Assembly: GCA_965216585.1 (NCBI GenBank)
Contig: CBDCGC010000003.1
Coordinates: 4,092,001-4,156,000 of the forward strand
Direction of reading: 5' to 3'
Length of the DNA: 64,000 nucleotides
Source of the DNA: CADEER01 sp965216585
GTDB taxonomy: Bacteria > Desulfobacterota > Binatia > HRBIN30 > CADEER01
A program made the translations under genes and the position numbers. This document shows positions 46,053 through 54,234 of this stretch, piece after piece. Numbering within the stretch: position 1 is the first letter of the stretch; the number at the start of each line of letters is the position of its first letter. Under the pieces are notes generated by a model. The model made no database searches and was not told the DNA's origin. It worked only from the letters and a program-made list of their open reading frames with translations.

Positions 46053-47365
46053 GTCGACTCGCTACCGTCTCGGCGGCGCTCTTGCTCCTGCTGCATGTAC
46101 CCGCACGGGCGCTCGGACCGGTGATCCAGGAGTCGCGGCTGGTCAACGGTGCTGCACTGCTGGTGTCGGAGCAGAACGCCCTGCCGATCGTCCAGATCGT
46201 CGTGCTCGTCGACGCCGGTTCGCGGCGTGACCCGGCGCCCCACTTCGGCCTTGCCAACCTGGTCGCGGACACGTTGGTCGAAGGGACGCGTACGCGCTCG
46301 GCGACCGAGATCGCCGCCGCCATCGAGCTCATCGGTGGCTCGCTCTCGGCTTCCGCCGGCGTCGACTACGCCACCGTATCGCTGCGCGTGTTGCGCAAGG
46401 ATCTCGACACCGGCATCGATCTGCTGGCCGACGTCCTGCTCCACCCGACGTTTCCGGAAGAAGAGATCGCGAGATCGCGCGACTCGATTCTCGCCGGTTT
46501 GCGCAGCGCGGAGGACAACCCCACGCACGTCGCCGGCCGGGAGTTCAGCCGCATCCTCTACGGCGATCATCCGTACGGACACCCGGTCGCAGGACTGCCG
46601 GAATCGGTGATCGCAATCGATCGCACCGCCGTGCTTCGCTTCTATCGCGAGCTCTACACCGCCGCTGCGGCTGCTGTCGTGGTGGTCGGTGACGTGGTGT
46701 CGGACGACATCGAACGGCGCCTCGAAAGGGCGCTCGGCGATTGGCCGCGCGGCGCGGTTGCACCGATCGGCAAGCGCCTGCACTCGCGCGCCGATGCCGC
46801 CGAGCGGGTGGTCATCGAACGCTCGGTGTCGCAGGCGAGCATCGTCATGGGACACAGCGGCGTCGCGCGCAGCAACCCGGACTTCGTCGCTCTCGAGGTG
46901 GTGAACTACGTGCTCGGCGGCGGTGGATTCTCCTCGCGCATGATGGAGAAGATCCGCAACCAGGCGGGACTCGTCTACTCGGTGTCGAGCTACTTCTCCG
47001 GCGGCCAACTGCCCGGCTCGTTTCGCGTCATCATGCAAACCAAGAATGAGTCGGTCGAGCAGGCGATCGCCCTGGCGCGCACCGAGATCGCGAAGATGCA
47101 CGAAAGCGGCATCAGTGCCGAAGAGCTCGCCGATGCCAAGCGCTACTTGAGCGGCAGCTTTCCCTTGTCGCTCGACAGCAACGGCGAGATCGCCTCGTTC
47201 GTCGCCCGCACCTGGTTCCTCGGCCAGGGGTTGGATGCGGCGGCGCGCTACATCCGCGAAATCGAAGCGGTCAGCGAAGCCGACGTACGTCGCGTTGCGG
47301 CGCGCTATCTGCGACCGGAGGCGCTGCTCGAAGTCGTCGTCATGCGCGGGGCGGGCGCCCCCTGA
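46049..47365 (+). CDS. M16-family non-catalytic partner subunit
   Basis: A 438-residue M16 protein with a signal peptide-like N-terminus ('ATVSAALLLLLHVPARA'). Where the zinc motif should be, it reads 'HFGLANLVADTL', so HxxEH is missing and the chain is probably inactive. It keeps the C-terminal 'GGGGFSSRMMEKIRNQAGLV' with the Arg and the following Tyr that bind substrate in two-chain M16 enzymes. Start set by ATGA overlap with the catalytic gene. Confidence 0.88.
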   Translation: MSRLATVSAALLLLLHVPARALGPVIQESRLVNGAALLVSEQNALPIVQIVVLVDAGSRRDPAPHFGLANLVADTLVEGTRTRSATEIAAAIELIGGSLSASAGVDYATVSLRVLRKDLDTGIDLLADVLLHPTFPEEEIARSRDSILAGLRSAEDNPTHVAGREFSRILYGDHPYGHPVAGLPESVIAIDRTAVLRFYRELYTAAAAAVVVVGDVVSDDIERRLERALGDWPRGAVAPIGKRLHSRADAAERVVIERSVSQASIVMGHSGVARSNPDFVALEVVNYVLGGGGFSSRMMEKIRNQAGLVYSVSSYFSGGQLPGSFRVIMQTKNESVEQAIALARTEIAKMHESGISAEELADAKRYLSGSFPLSLDSNGEIASFVARTWFLGQGLDAAARYIREIEAVSEADVRRVAARYLRPEALLEVVVMRGAGAP

Positions 47366-47375
47366 ACGGCGGCCA

Positions 47376-49103
47376 ATGGCCCGCCGGCGAAAAAAGCCGC
47401 GCCCGGCGCGCTCCCCGCCGCCGAGCCGGGTATCGCGAGGTGCCATCACCCCGGCGGTGGCGTTGGCAGTGGTGGGGATGGCTGTCGCCGTCTACCTGCC
47501 GGCGTTGTCGAACGGATTCGTCTGGGACGATCCGGTCATTCTCGAACGACAATTGGACGTGTTCGATTCGCTGCGCGCCATCCTCATCACGCCGCGCGAC
47601 ATCCCCCAGTACAGCCCGGACTACTACAGGCCAACGACGACCGTCTTCTACCTGCTCGACCGCTGGCTCGGCGGCGGTGATCCGTTCGCCTTTCACTTCT
47701 CCGTGGTCGTCGCCCACGCCGTGGCCTCGTTGCTGGTCGCGGCGCTCGCCGCCTGGCTGGCGGCACCCGGCTCAGCCGCTCTCGGCGCCTTTGCCGCCGG
47801 TGCGCTCTTCGCCGTGCACCCGATTCACAGCGAGTCGGTCGCCTGGGCGGCGGGGCGATCCGACGTTCTGGCAACGGTCTTCGCTTTGGCCGTCTTCGTC
47901 ATCTCGACGCGGCGGCGGATGGGCGGCGCCTGGGTCGTGGCGAGCGGCATCTGTGCCTTCCTCGCCCTCGGGGCCAAGGAGGTGGCGCTGGCGATGGTGC
48001 CGCTTCTCGTCGTTCTCGCCTACCTGCGCCGCCAGTCGTCGGGCGAGATCACGTGGCGTCATGCCGGCATCGCGGCGTCGCTGATCGTCTATCTGGTACT
48101 GCGAACCCTTTCGATCGGTGAGGTCGTCGGCGCCCAGGCTGGCGAGGCGTCACCGCTGTCGGCTGCGCCGTCCCTGCTCTGGGCCCTGGGTGCCTATGTG
48201 GGCAAATTGTTGTGGCCGTTGCCGCTCAACGCCTACATCGACTCGATCCCGCGCGATTGGAAAGCCGTCGCCGGCTTGGTGGCGCTGCTGGCGGCGAGCG
48301 CTGCGGCGCTGCGGCGCTGGCGCGCCGGCGATTGGGTATGGCTCTTCGCCCTGGCTTGGTTCGCCGCCGGCATCGCCCCGTCGCTCGCCATCCTGTGGAA
48401 GATCCCCGAGGTGCCGATGGCCGAGCGCTACCTCTACTTCCCCTCGGTCGGCTTGTGTCTGGCGGTGGGTGTCGCTGCGGCGCGCGCCGGCCGACCGGCA
48501 ATCGTTGGTGCCGTTCTGGCGATCGTTCTCACCGCCGCATCGATCGCGGTGTGGTTTCGTTCGCCGGTGTGGCACGACGACATCAGCCTCTGGGAAGACA
48601 CCGCCGCTCACGCCGTCGTATCCGGCATGGCCTTGCGCAGTCTCGGTGCGGCGTACATCCGTGCCGGCCGAGACGACGAGGCCAAGCCGGTGTTGGAGCG
48701 GGCGCTGCAGATGCGCAATCCGGCGACCGGATTGCAGGGCATCTACAGCAACCTCGGCACCATTGAGCTCAAACGGCAGCGATTCGCGGCGGCGCGCGAG
48801 CTCTATGAGAAAGCCCTCGAGGTCAATCCCAACGGTGCCGACCTGCTCTACAACCTCGGTCTCAGCATCTTCTACGCCGGCGGCCAGAGCGCCGATGCCG
48901 CCGGCGCCGCGCTGCCCCATTTCCGCCGTTCAGCCGAGATCAACCCCTACGACGCCGACGTCGACGCCGTCCTCGGTCAAGTCTACGCCATCCTCGGCGA
49001 ACCTTCCCAAGCGCGCCACCACCTGCGTCGAGCCTTGGAAAAAGGCGTCCAGCCGGCAACCCGAGCCGGCGTCGAGAAGTTGCTGTCCGAGATCAGCGAC
49101 TAA
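47376..49103 (+). CDS. Polytopic membrane protein with C-terminal TPR repeats (GT-C-like)
   Basis: A 575-residue protein. The first two thirds hold about ten membrane helices, with 'FVWDDPVILERQ' after the first helix. The paired acidic residues there resemble the catalytic Asp-Asp/Glu motif of GT-C enzymes such as the TMTC/PMT group, and 'PIHSESVAWAAGRSDVLA' is also typical of that group. The last 160 residues contain TPR helices ('GIYSNLGTIELKRQRFAAAR', 'NPNGADLLYNLGLSIFYAGG'). A role in protein or lipid glycosylation is inferred from family resemblance only. The start at 47376 lies 10 bases after the M16 gene; no clear ribosome site. Confidence 0.75.
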   Translation: MARRRKKPRPARSPPPSRVSRGAITPAVALAVVGMAVAVYLPALSNGFVWDDPVILERQLDVFDSLRAILITPRDIPQYSPDYYRPTTTVFYLLDRWLGGGDPFAFHFSVVVAHAVASLLVAALAAWLAAPGSAALGAFAAGALFAVHPIHSESVAWAAGRSDVLATVFALAVFVISTRRRMGGAWVVASGICAFLALGAKEVALAMVPLLVVLAYLRRQSSGEITWRHAGIAASLIVYLVLRTLSIGEVVGAQAGEASPLSAAPSLLWALGAYVGKLLWPLPLNAYIDSIPRDWKAVAGLVALLAASAAALRRWRAGDWVWLFALAWFAAGIAPSLAILWKIPEVPMAERYLYFPSVGLCLAVGVAAARAGRPAIVGAVLAIVLTAASIAVWFRSPVWHDDISLWEDTAAHAVVSGMALRSLGAAYIRAGRDDEAKPVLERALQMRNPATGLQGIYSNLGTIELKRQRFAAARELYEKALEVNPNGADLLYNLGLSIFYAGGQSADAAGAALPHFRRSAEINPYDADVDAVLGQVYAILGEPSQARHHLRRALEKGVQPATRAGVEKLLSEISD

Positions 49104-49124
49104 CGACCCGCAAGAAAAATGGGA

Positions 49125-49156
49125 GGGCGACTCGCCGACGAGCCGCACTGTCGCCC
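49125..49156 (+). terminator. Possible terminator hairpin after the GT-C/TPR gene
   Basis: GGGCGAC and GTCGCCC form a perfect 7-bp stem with an 18-base loop, 21 bases after the stop. No T tract follows. Confidence 0.3.
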
Positions 49157-49241
49157 CGCAGAACAATAGGGGGCAGAGAACAAGAGGAACAAGAGGGACC
49201 AGAATTGACACAATATTTGGTGGTGCAATAGCATCAGGTGC

Positions 49242-49451
49242 ATGCGCGCCACGCTAGACATTGATGATGACGTTCTCGCGGCTGCGCGCGGCAGAAGAAG
49301 ACGGCTGGAGCCCTGCTGTCGCAGTCAAAGACGCCGAATCTTCTCCCTTCGTGGAATGCCCACCTTCCCCCTTTCACTTAAGAGGGATCGCTACGGGCTC
49401 TTCATCGTCCCAGCCTCGGCCCAGCCTCCCCCTTTGAAAAAGGGGGACTGA
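49242..49451 (+). pseudogene. Remnant of a VapB/DUF2191-type antitoxin gene
   Basis: The first 15 codons (MRATLDIDDDVLAAA) match the start of the common type II antitoxins of the VapB/DUF2191 group. After them the frame turns into Arg-rich sequence with no family resemblance ('RGRRRRLEPCC'), as expected after a frameshift. No PIN-domain toxin gene follows; instead the frame runs into the inverted repeat at 49425. A TTGACA box lies 32 bases before the ATG. It could be a coincidental match, as only a short stretch supports it. Confidence 0.5.
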
Positions 49452-49524
49452 GGGGGATTTTCTGATGCACCTCACCGCGCTCTGCGAAATCCCCCCTAAC
49501 CCCCCTTTTCCAAAGGGGGGGATG
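49425..49524. repeat. Large GC-rich inverted repeat
   Basis: The left arm (49425-49461, CCTCCCCCTTTGAAAAAGGG onward, then GAGGGGGATTT) matches the reverse complement of the right arm (49487-49524, AAATCCCCCCTAACCCCCC onward) with a few differences. Each arm is itself a small hairpin (CCCCCTTT...AAAGGGGG). Similar G/C-run palindromes occur in many genomes as dispersed repeats. Here it sits in the gene-poor gap and ends the antitoxin remnant. Confidence 0.75.
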
Positions 49525-49621
49525 GCTACGCGCTCTAGGCTGACCTGAAACTCCCTCGATGTCGCCTATGCGCTGTTGCCTGGCGGAGTCACCTCATAAG
49601 ATCGTCGGAGGGGTTGTCAGT

Positions 49622-49781
49622 CCGAGAGTGTGACCCGAGTTGGCAGTTGTTGATTCATTCTGACCTGGGGGAGACCCGCCGTATTCGGGGGCTCGCCAAT
49701 GTACGATGCGACGCTCGGGACCATGCTAGGCTTGGGGCACAAAGCACCAAGGATTGTTGGGTCATAGCTGTCACACTCTCG
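49622..49781. mobile_element. Possible MITE-like element
   Basis: CGAGAGTGTGAC at 49622-49633 is repeated in inverted form as GTCACACTCTCG at 49770-49781, giving perfect 12-bp ends to a 160-base segment with no transposase. No clear target-site duplication was seen. It could be a deletion derivative of an insertion sequence or a regulatory stem. Confidence 0.4.
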
Positions 49782-49989
49782 CCCCCATCGTAGCGCCAAC
49801 GGCCAGAGCCTCCAAGAGAAGTTTCTTCACTGTATGATCCGGCGGTCACCCCGGGGGTTTTGCTAGGCTGAAACTCCGCCTGTTAGAGGCATCTGCGAGG
49901 CCGGGATCACCTGATGCACGAGGATGCGACGTGCTGGTTCACCATCGACGCGGAGCGAAACTGGAGCGGTGTGAGGCGCCCGCTGGCAA

Positions 49990-50754
49990 CTAAACGCGGA
50001 AGCGGTACTCGCGTCCTTCTTCGCGTTCGCAGTCGGGCGGGTAGCTCTTGCGTTTGTCGGCGAAGTAGCGTTGCCGGTGGTCGCCGTCGGAGTGGCGGTT
50101 GAAGGTCAGGTAGAGATTGCGGCGCGCCGTGCCGGTGAGGTTGGGCGCCGAGCGGTGCGGCACGAAGCAGTCGAAGAAGACGGCATCACCGGCGGCGGTC
50201 GGGAACGGTTTGAAGTCGACGCCGTCGAGTTGCTCGGCGCGCAGCGGCTGCCAGTGTTCTCCCAGCATGCCGCGGCGGTGGTGGCCGGCGGCGAGCTCGA
50301 GGCAGCCGTTGTCGAGCGTGCTGTCGTCGATGGTGATCAGCACGGAGATGAAGTAGGGCGCGTAGTCGTCCCAGCCGGGCTGGATGTCCTGGTGCGCGGC
50401 GAAGCCGTCGCCGCCGGGTAGCTTGAAGTTGATCTTGTCTTTGAACAGCACGGACTTCTCGCCGAGTAGCTCGTCGACGCGGGTGACGAGTTGCGGGCAT
50501 AGGGCCAGTGCGCGCAGATCGTCGTGGAAGTCGAGAAAGTTCTCGATGCGCGAGAGGATGCGGCGCGATGGATCGCGCTGGCTGTCCTCGAGGTAGACCA
50601 TCTCGCGGCCGCGGGTGGGTGGGCGCTCGGCCAATTCGCCGACGGCGCTGGTGATGGCGTTCATCTGGTCACCGTTGAAGAGATTGCGAACGAAAACGAA
50701 TCCGTCGCGCTCGAACGCGGCCAGCTCGGTTGTCGAGAAGTAGCTCATGCTCAT
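49990..50754 (-). CDS. Phytanoyl-CoA dioxygenase (PhyH)-family protein
   Basis: Fe(II)/2-oxoglutarate oxygenase of 254 residues. The metal triad is visible as H121 and D123 ('AAHQDIQPGW') and H200 ('DCFVPHRSAPN'); R211 would bind 2-oxoglutarate. PhyH enzymes hydroxylate acyl-CoAs or varied small molecules, and the substrate here is unknown. The start at 50754 overlaps the stop of the thiolase-like gene by ATGA; a second ATG at 50748 would remove two residues. Being last in a minus-strand operon with an esterase and a thiolase-like protein suggests lipid or isoprenoid breakdown. Confidence 0.85.
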   Translation of the reverse strand: MSMSYFSTTELAAFERDGFVFVRNLFNGDQMNAITSAVGELAERPPTRGREMVYLEDSQRDPSRRILSRIENFLDFHDDLRALALCPQLVTRVDELLGEKSVLFKDKINFKLPGGDGFAAHQDIQPGWDDYAPYFISVLITIDDSTLDNGCLELAAGHHRRGMLGEHWQPLRAEQLDGVDFKPFPTAAGDAVFFDCFVPHRSAPNLTGTARRNLYLTFNRHSDGDHRQRYFADKRKSYPPDCEREEGREYRFRV

Positions 50755-52229
50755 AGGAGGGCGATGCGGTCGGCCGCGGCGACGTCGACGCGGCGGCCGA
50801 TGATTTCTTCGCTGGTGGCCGTCTTGGCCAGGGGCTGGTCGCCGCTGGCGACGATCGTGCGCCGGCCGTCGTCGAGATCGATGAGGCAGACGAGCACGCC
50901 CGCCGCCGCCGTCGGATAGAGAATCGTGTAGGTGGCGATGCGGCCGTTGCCGGTGGCCTTGCCGTCGACGGTTACGGCGGCGCTCGCTGCCGCCGTTGCC
51001 TCGCTCACGTCGCCGTAGTGGAACGGCGCCCGCGGCGCCCTGGCCGACCACAGGGAGACTCCCTGCTTGGTGAGGACGCCGCTCACCGCCGTCACGGCAC
51101 CGGTCGAGTCCGGCTGCTCGCGCAGGATCTGCGCCATCTTGGCGAGCGCCTGGAACGAAAAGTTGTTGAGCGGTCCGCCGGCGTAGGCCATGCCACCGGT
51201 GACGCTGACCTTGCGCCGATCGGCAATCTTCATCTCCGCCATCTGCAACCGCACCGCCGAGGGGAAGCAGGAGTAGAGCTCGAGATGGGTGGCGTCGGCA
51301 ATCGAGTGGCCGGTGACGCTCTCGATTTTCTCCGCCGCCTTGGTAAAGCCGATGCAGCGGTCGATGTCGCGGCGTTCGCAGAGCGCCAGCATCAGATTCG
51401 ATTCGACTACCGCGTAGGGATAGAGCCAGCGCGACTTCTCGATGCCCAACTCATCGGCGAGCTGGCTCGACGTGAGAATGAACGCGGAAGCCTGGTCGAC
51501 GTTCCACTGCGAGGTGTGCAGCTTGGTGTAGGGAAAGGCCAGTATCGGGTTGCCCTCGCCGCCGCGGATCGTCGCCGCATCGATACGGGAGCGATTCCAG
51601 GCGTCGGGATTGTCTGCCGCCGTGGCCGAGAGCTCGGCGTAGAGCTCGGCAATCTGATCGCGGTGGACGTCGATCGAAACGCCGCCGGCGGCGCGCAGCG
51701 CGTTTTCGATCATGCTGTACTGGTTGACCGGCATGGCGAGGCCGCGCTCGAGCTCGAGGTCGTGCAGGACCTCCTTGGCCGGAGTCCACACGCGGTCCGG
51801 CTTGGTTTCGCCGTTCTGTGTGGTGAAGCTCTCCTCGACGCCGAGCTTGGTCGCGCAGCGGCTGCGGTAGCGCGCCTCGCCGCCGGTGATGAGGACGACG
51901 TCGTCCTTGCCGCTGGCGATGTCGCGCGCCGCTGCGCCGAGAAGAGTGGTCTGCAGGACGCCGATTTCGGCGACTTCCGTTCTCGCCGCCGGCGCCGATA
52001 GGCGCTGTGCGAGGAGTCGGCCGGGATCGGCGTAGGGCCAGAAGCCGCGCGGTACGCGGATCGACGAGGCGCGTGTCAGGATCTCGGGCGCCCCGGCGTC
52101 GGCGGCAGCGCCGGCGAGCGCGGCTTGCATGAGATCGATCGGTTCGCGCGCCGCGTTCGGGTCCTCGAGTCGCTGCTGAACCGCGGCGGCGCCGACCAGC
52201 ACGGGCGTTCTCTTGCCGCTCTCCGACAT
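50751..52229 (-). CDS. Thiolase-like protein with extra C-terminal domain (TLP1-like)
   Basis: A 492-residue protein with the thiolase fold in its first 380 residues ('TPVLVGAAAVQQRL', 'VVLITGGEARYR', 'GGMAYAGGPLNNFSFQAL'). An added C-terminal domain of about 100 residues is rich in beta strands. The usual N-terminal catalytic Cys motif is not evident: the matching stretch reads 'IGVLQTTLLGAAARDIASGK'. 'LELYSCFPSAVRLQ' replaces the typical 'NEAFA' region. This agrees with thiolase-like type 1 proteins, seen in mycobacteria and other lipid-degrading bacteria, whose activity is uncertain. It is annotated in many genomes simply as acetyl-CoA acetyltransferase. Confidence 0.8.
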   Translation of the reverse strand: MSESGKRTPVLVGAAAVQQRLEDPNAAREPIDLMQAALAGAAADAGAPEILTRASSIRVPRGFWPYADPGRLLAQRLSAPAARTEVAEIGVLQTTLLGAAARDIASGKDDVVLITGGEARYRSRCATKLGVEESFTTQNGETKPDRVWTPAKEVLHDLELERGLAMPVNQYSMIENALRAAGGVSIDVHRDQIAELYAELSATAADNPDAWNRSRIDAATIRGGEGNPILAFPYTKLHTSQWNVDQASAFILTSSQLADELGIEKSRWLYPYAVVESNLMLALCERRDIDRCIGFTKAAEKIESVTGHSIADATHLELYSCFPSAVRLQMAEMKIADRRKVSVTGGMAYAGGPLNNFSFQALAKMAQILREQPDSTGAVTAVSGVLTKQGVSLWSARAPRAPFHYGDVSEATAAASAAVTVDGKATGNGRIATYTILYPTAAAGVLVCLIDLDDGRRTIVASGDQPLAKTATSEEIIGRRVDVAAADRIALL

Positions 52230-52297
52230 GCGCTTATCAGCTACCTGCGCAGAGCGGTGAGATCAAACGCGGCGGTCCTGTGCACGCCGCTGCACCG

Positions 52298-54088
52298 TCA
52301 TCGACAGCCGGCGGCGCGATACTTAGTCTCGTCGATTTCCTGCGTCCACTCCATCAGCTCTCTGTACACTGCGCAGCGGCGCTCTGTGGTTGCCAGGCGC
52401 GGGTCGCTGTCGAGGCCAGCGAGAATCGATTCGCGGCTCGGCGCCTCGCCGGTCTCGCGGATGCCGCCGCCGGCCTCTGTGTCGAGGACGAGGCGTTTGC
52501 CGCCGCCGGCGCGCCAGGCCCGCCACTGCGGCAGTGTGCCGCTGGTGCCGCGCCCCGGATCGCCGGTGCGGGCAAAGTTGGCCCAATACGACATCATCGC
52601 TTTCGACAGCTCGATACGGCCCGGCTGGTTGGCGGCGGTGAAGATGACGTTGCCCTCGGGGCCGAGGTCGAAGTGGCCGAAGACGAAGGGAATCTCGAAG
52701 CCGTGCGCGGCGCCGACCATCTCCGGCAGATGCGAGCCGAGAATCGAGGGTTCCTCGTCCCAATCCCAGCGATACACGTAGGTGCGCGCTGTCGCTGCGG
52801 TCGCCCGCGCCTCGGCGGGATCGATGGCGCCGCGCACTACCCACATGCGCGATAGAACCTCGGCAGTGGCGTTGTAGAGATCGGCGTCGCGCTGGCGGGG
52901 GAGAATGCCGAAGAGGCGTTTCGTCCACTTCGGGTTGGCAAACATGAACACCTTCTGCTCGTCGCGGTTGGTTCCGAGGATCGCCGGCACGTCGGCCGCG
53001 TTGCCCGCGGCGAGGTTGGCCAGTGGATCGCCGGCGCTGATGACGGTTCCGTCGCCGAAGACGTTGGCGACGTGAATGAGGCCCTCGCCGCGATCCGACC
53101 GGTAGGCGCCGAGAAGCTCACCGGCGCTCTTGGCGCGCAGGTAGTCGTTCAGCGACTGGGCGCTCATCGAATGCATGGCGGAGATCGCCGCCGCGCGCCC
53201 CTCTGCGCCGTCGCCGAGTAGCAAGGCGACGACGGCTTCCTGCGAGCTGCCGCCGACATTGGATGCGGCGGTGCCGGCGAGCTCGTAGGCCTGCTCTGGT
53301 GAGGGGATGTAGGTTGCGCCGGACTGCGCGATGGCGCCGTGGAACAACCCGCGCGCCAGTGGCGAGAGCAGCAGCGAGAAGACGTTGCGCGCCCCGGCCG
53401 ACTCGCCAAAGATGGTCACCCGCCCGGCATCGCCGCCAAACACGGCGATGTTGTCGCGCACCCATTCGAGGGCGTGGATGAGATCGAGGGTGCCGAAGTT
53501 GCCTGAGCGCTCGGCCTGAGTGGCGCCTTCGTGCAGGGCGGGGTGGTGGAACCAACCGAGCGGCCCGAGGCGGTATTGTACGGTGACGACGACGACTTTC
53601 TCGCTCTCCGCCAGGTTGCCGCCGTCGTAGAAACCGGTGTGGCCGATGACGTTGCCGCCGCCGTGGATCCACACCATGACCGGCAGCGGGGCGGGCTGCG
53701 CTTCTCCCGGCGTGTAGACGTTGAGATACAGGCAGTCTTCATCGCCGGCCGTCGTTCCCGCCGGCTGGTCGACGATGCCGCCGAACGGGCTGGCGATTTG
53801 CGGGCACGGTGGCGGCAGCGCGGTAGCTGGATAGTCACCGCTCCACCGCGCCGCCGCTCGAGGCGCCCGCCAGCGCAGCGCGCCGATCGGCGGCGCGGCG
53901 TAGGGAATTCCCAACCAGGCGAGGTTGCCGTAGCTGCCGCGGACTCCGACGAGAGCCCCCTGTGCAATCGTTCGCCGTGCACTCGCATCGACTTCGTAGG
54001 TCGAAACCGGAGTGCGACGCGTGCAGGCGCTGAAGCAGAGAGAAACTACGAGCAACGCCAGCGCACAAAGCCTCGACTTCTTGATCAT
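52298..54088 (-). CDS. Type B carboxylesterase, lipoprotein
   Basis: Serine esterase of the cholinesterase/carboxylesterase B family, 596 residues. The N-terminus has a signal peptide with lipobox 'CFSAC' (modified Cys 22), so it is probably anchored in the outer membrane or periplasm. Visible motifs are 'GIPYAAPPIG', 'EDCLYLNVYTP' (117-127), oxyanion 'IHGGGNVIG', nucleophile S230 in 'FGESAGARNV', a likely Glu in 'GTNRDEQKVF' and a His in 'GAAHGFEIPFVFGH'. First gene of the minus-strand trio; 68 bases before the thiolase-like gene. The natural ester is unknown. Confidence 0.9.
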   Translation of the reverse strand: MIKKSRLCALALLVVSLCFSACTRRTPVSTYEVDASARRTIAQGALVGVRGSYGNLAWLGIPYAAPPIGALRWRAPRAAARWSGDYPATALPPPCPQIASPFGGIVDQPAGTTAGDEDCLYLNVYTPGEAQPAPLPVMVWIHGGGNVIGHTGFYDGGNLAESEKVVVVTVQYRLGPLGWFHHPALHEGATQAERSGNFGTLDLIHALEWVRDNIAVFGGDAGRVTIFGESAGARNVFSLLLSPLARGLFHGAIAQSGATYIPSPEQAYELAGTAASNVGGSSQEAVVALLLGDGAEGRAAAISAMHSMSAQSLNDYLRAKSAGELLGAYRSDRGEGLIHVANVFGDGTVISAGDPLANLAAGNAADVPAILGTNRDEQKVFMFANPKWTKRLFGILPRQRDADLYNATAEVLSRMWVVRGAIDPAEARATAATARTYVYRWDWDEEPSILGSHLPEMVGAAHGFEIPFVFGHFDLGPEGNVIFTAANQPGRIELSKAMMSYWANFARTGDPGRGTSGTLPQWRAWRAGGGKRLVLDTEAGGGIRETGEAPSRESILAGLDSDPRLATTERRCAVYRELMEWTQEIDETKYRAAGCR

Positions 54089-54197
54089 CTCGACTCCTCC
54101 CGCTGCGTACCATCACCAACCACCGCTCTCGATGCAATGACGAGCCCTTTGGATTCGACGATCTTGGAAACGAGCGCGCTGGCGGTTCGAAAACGGC

Positions 54198-54229
54198 TTG
54201 ACTCTATACTTGACTATAGAGTGTAGGAT
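54198..54229 (+). promoter_or_regulatory. MerR-type promoter/operator
   Basis: A perfect dyad, ACTCTATA (54201-54208) and TATAGAGT (54215-54222) with 6 bases between, lies inside a long spacer between -35 TTGACT (54198-54203) and -10 TAGGAT (54224-54229). The spacer of 20 bases is the stretched geometry that MerR-family activators correct by untwisting DNA. The -10 ends 5 bases before the regulator's ATG. Confidence 0.75.
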
Positions 54230-54234
54230 GACGC

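Larger units (their letters stand above)
49104..49989. other. Gene-poor interval with repeats and a gene remnant
   Basis: About 890 bases without an intact gene. In order it holds a hairpin after the membrane-protein gene (GGGCGAC 49125-49131 with GTCGCCC 49150-49156), a TTGACA box at 49205, an antitoxin remnant from 49242, a large GC-rich inverted repeat at 49425-49524, and a 160-base element bounded by 12-bp inverted repeats (49622-49781). The short open frames here have no recognisable domains. The composition is less GC-rich than the flanks. Confidence 0.6.

Noticed and set aside
49242..49451. Intact toxin-antitoxin module
   Set aside because: Only the first 15 codons look like an antitoxin; the rest is degenerate and no toxin gene follows.
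49617..49849. Two short minus-strand open frames in the gene-poor gap
   Set aside because: They overlap the putative MITE-like element, have no ribosome site, and show no domain.
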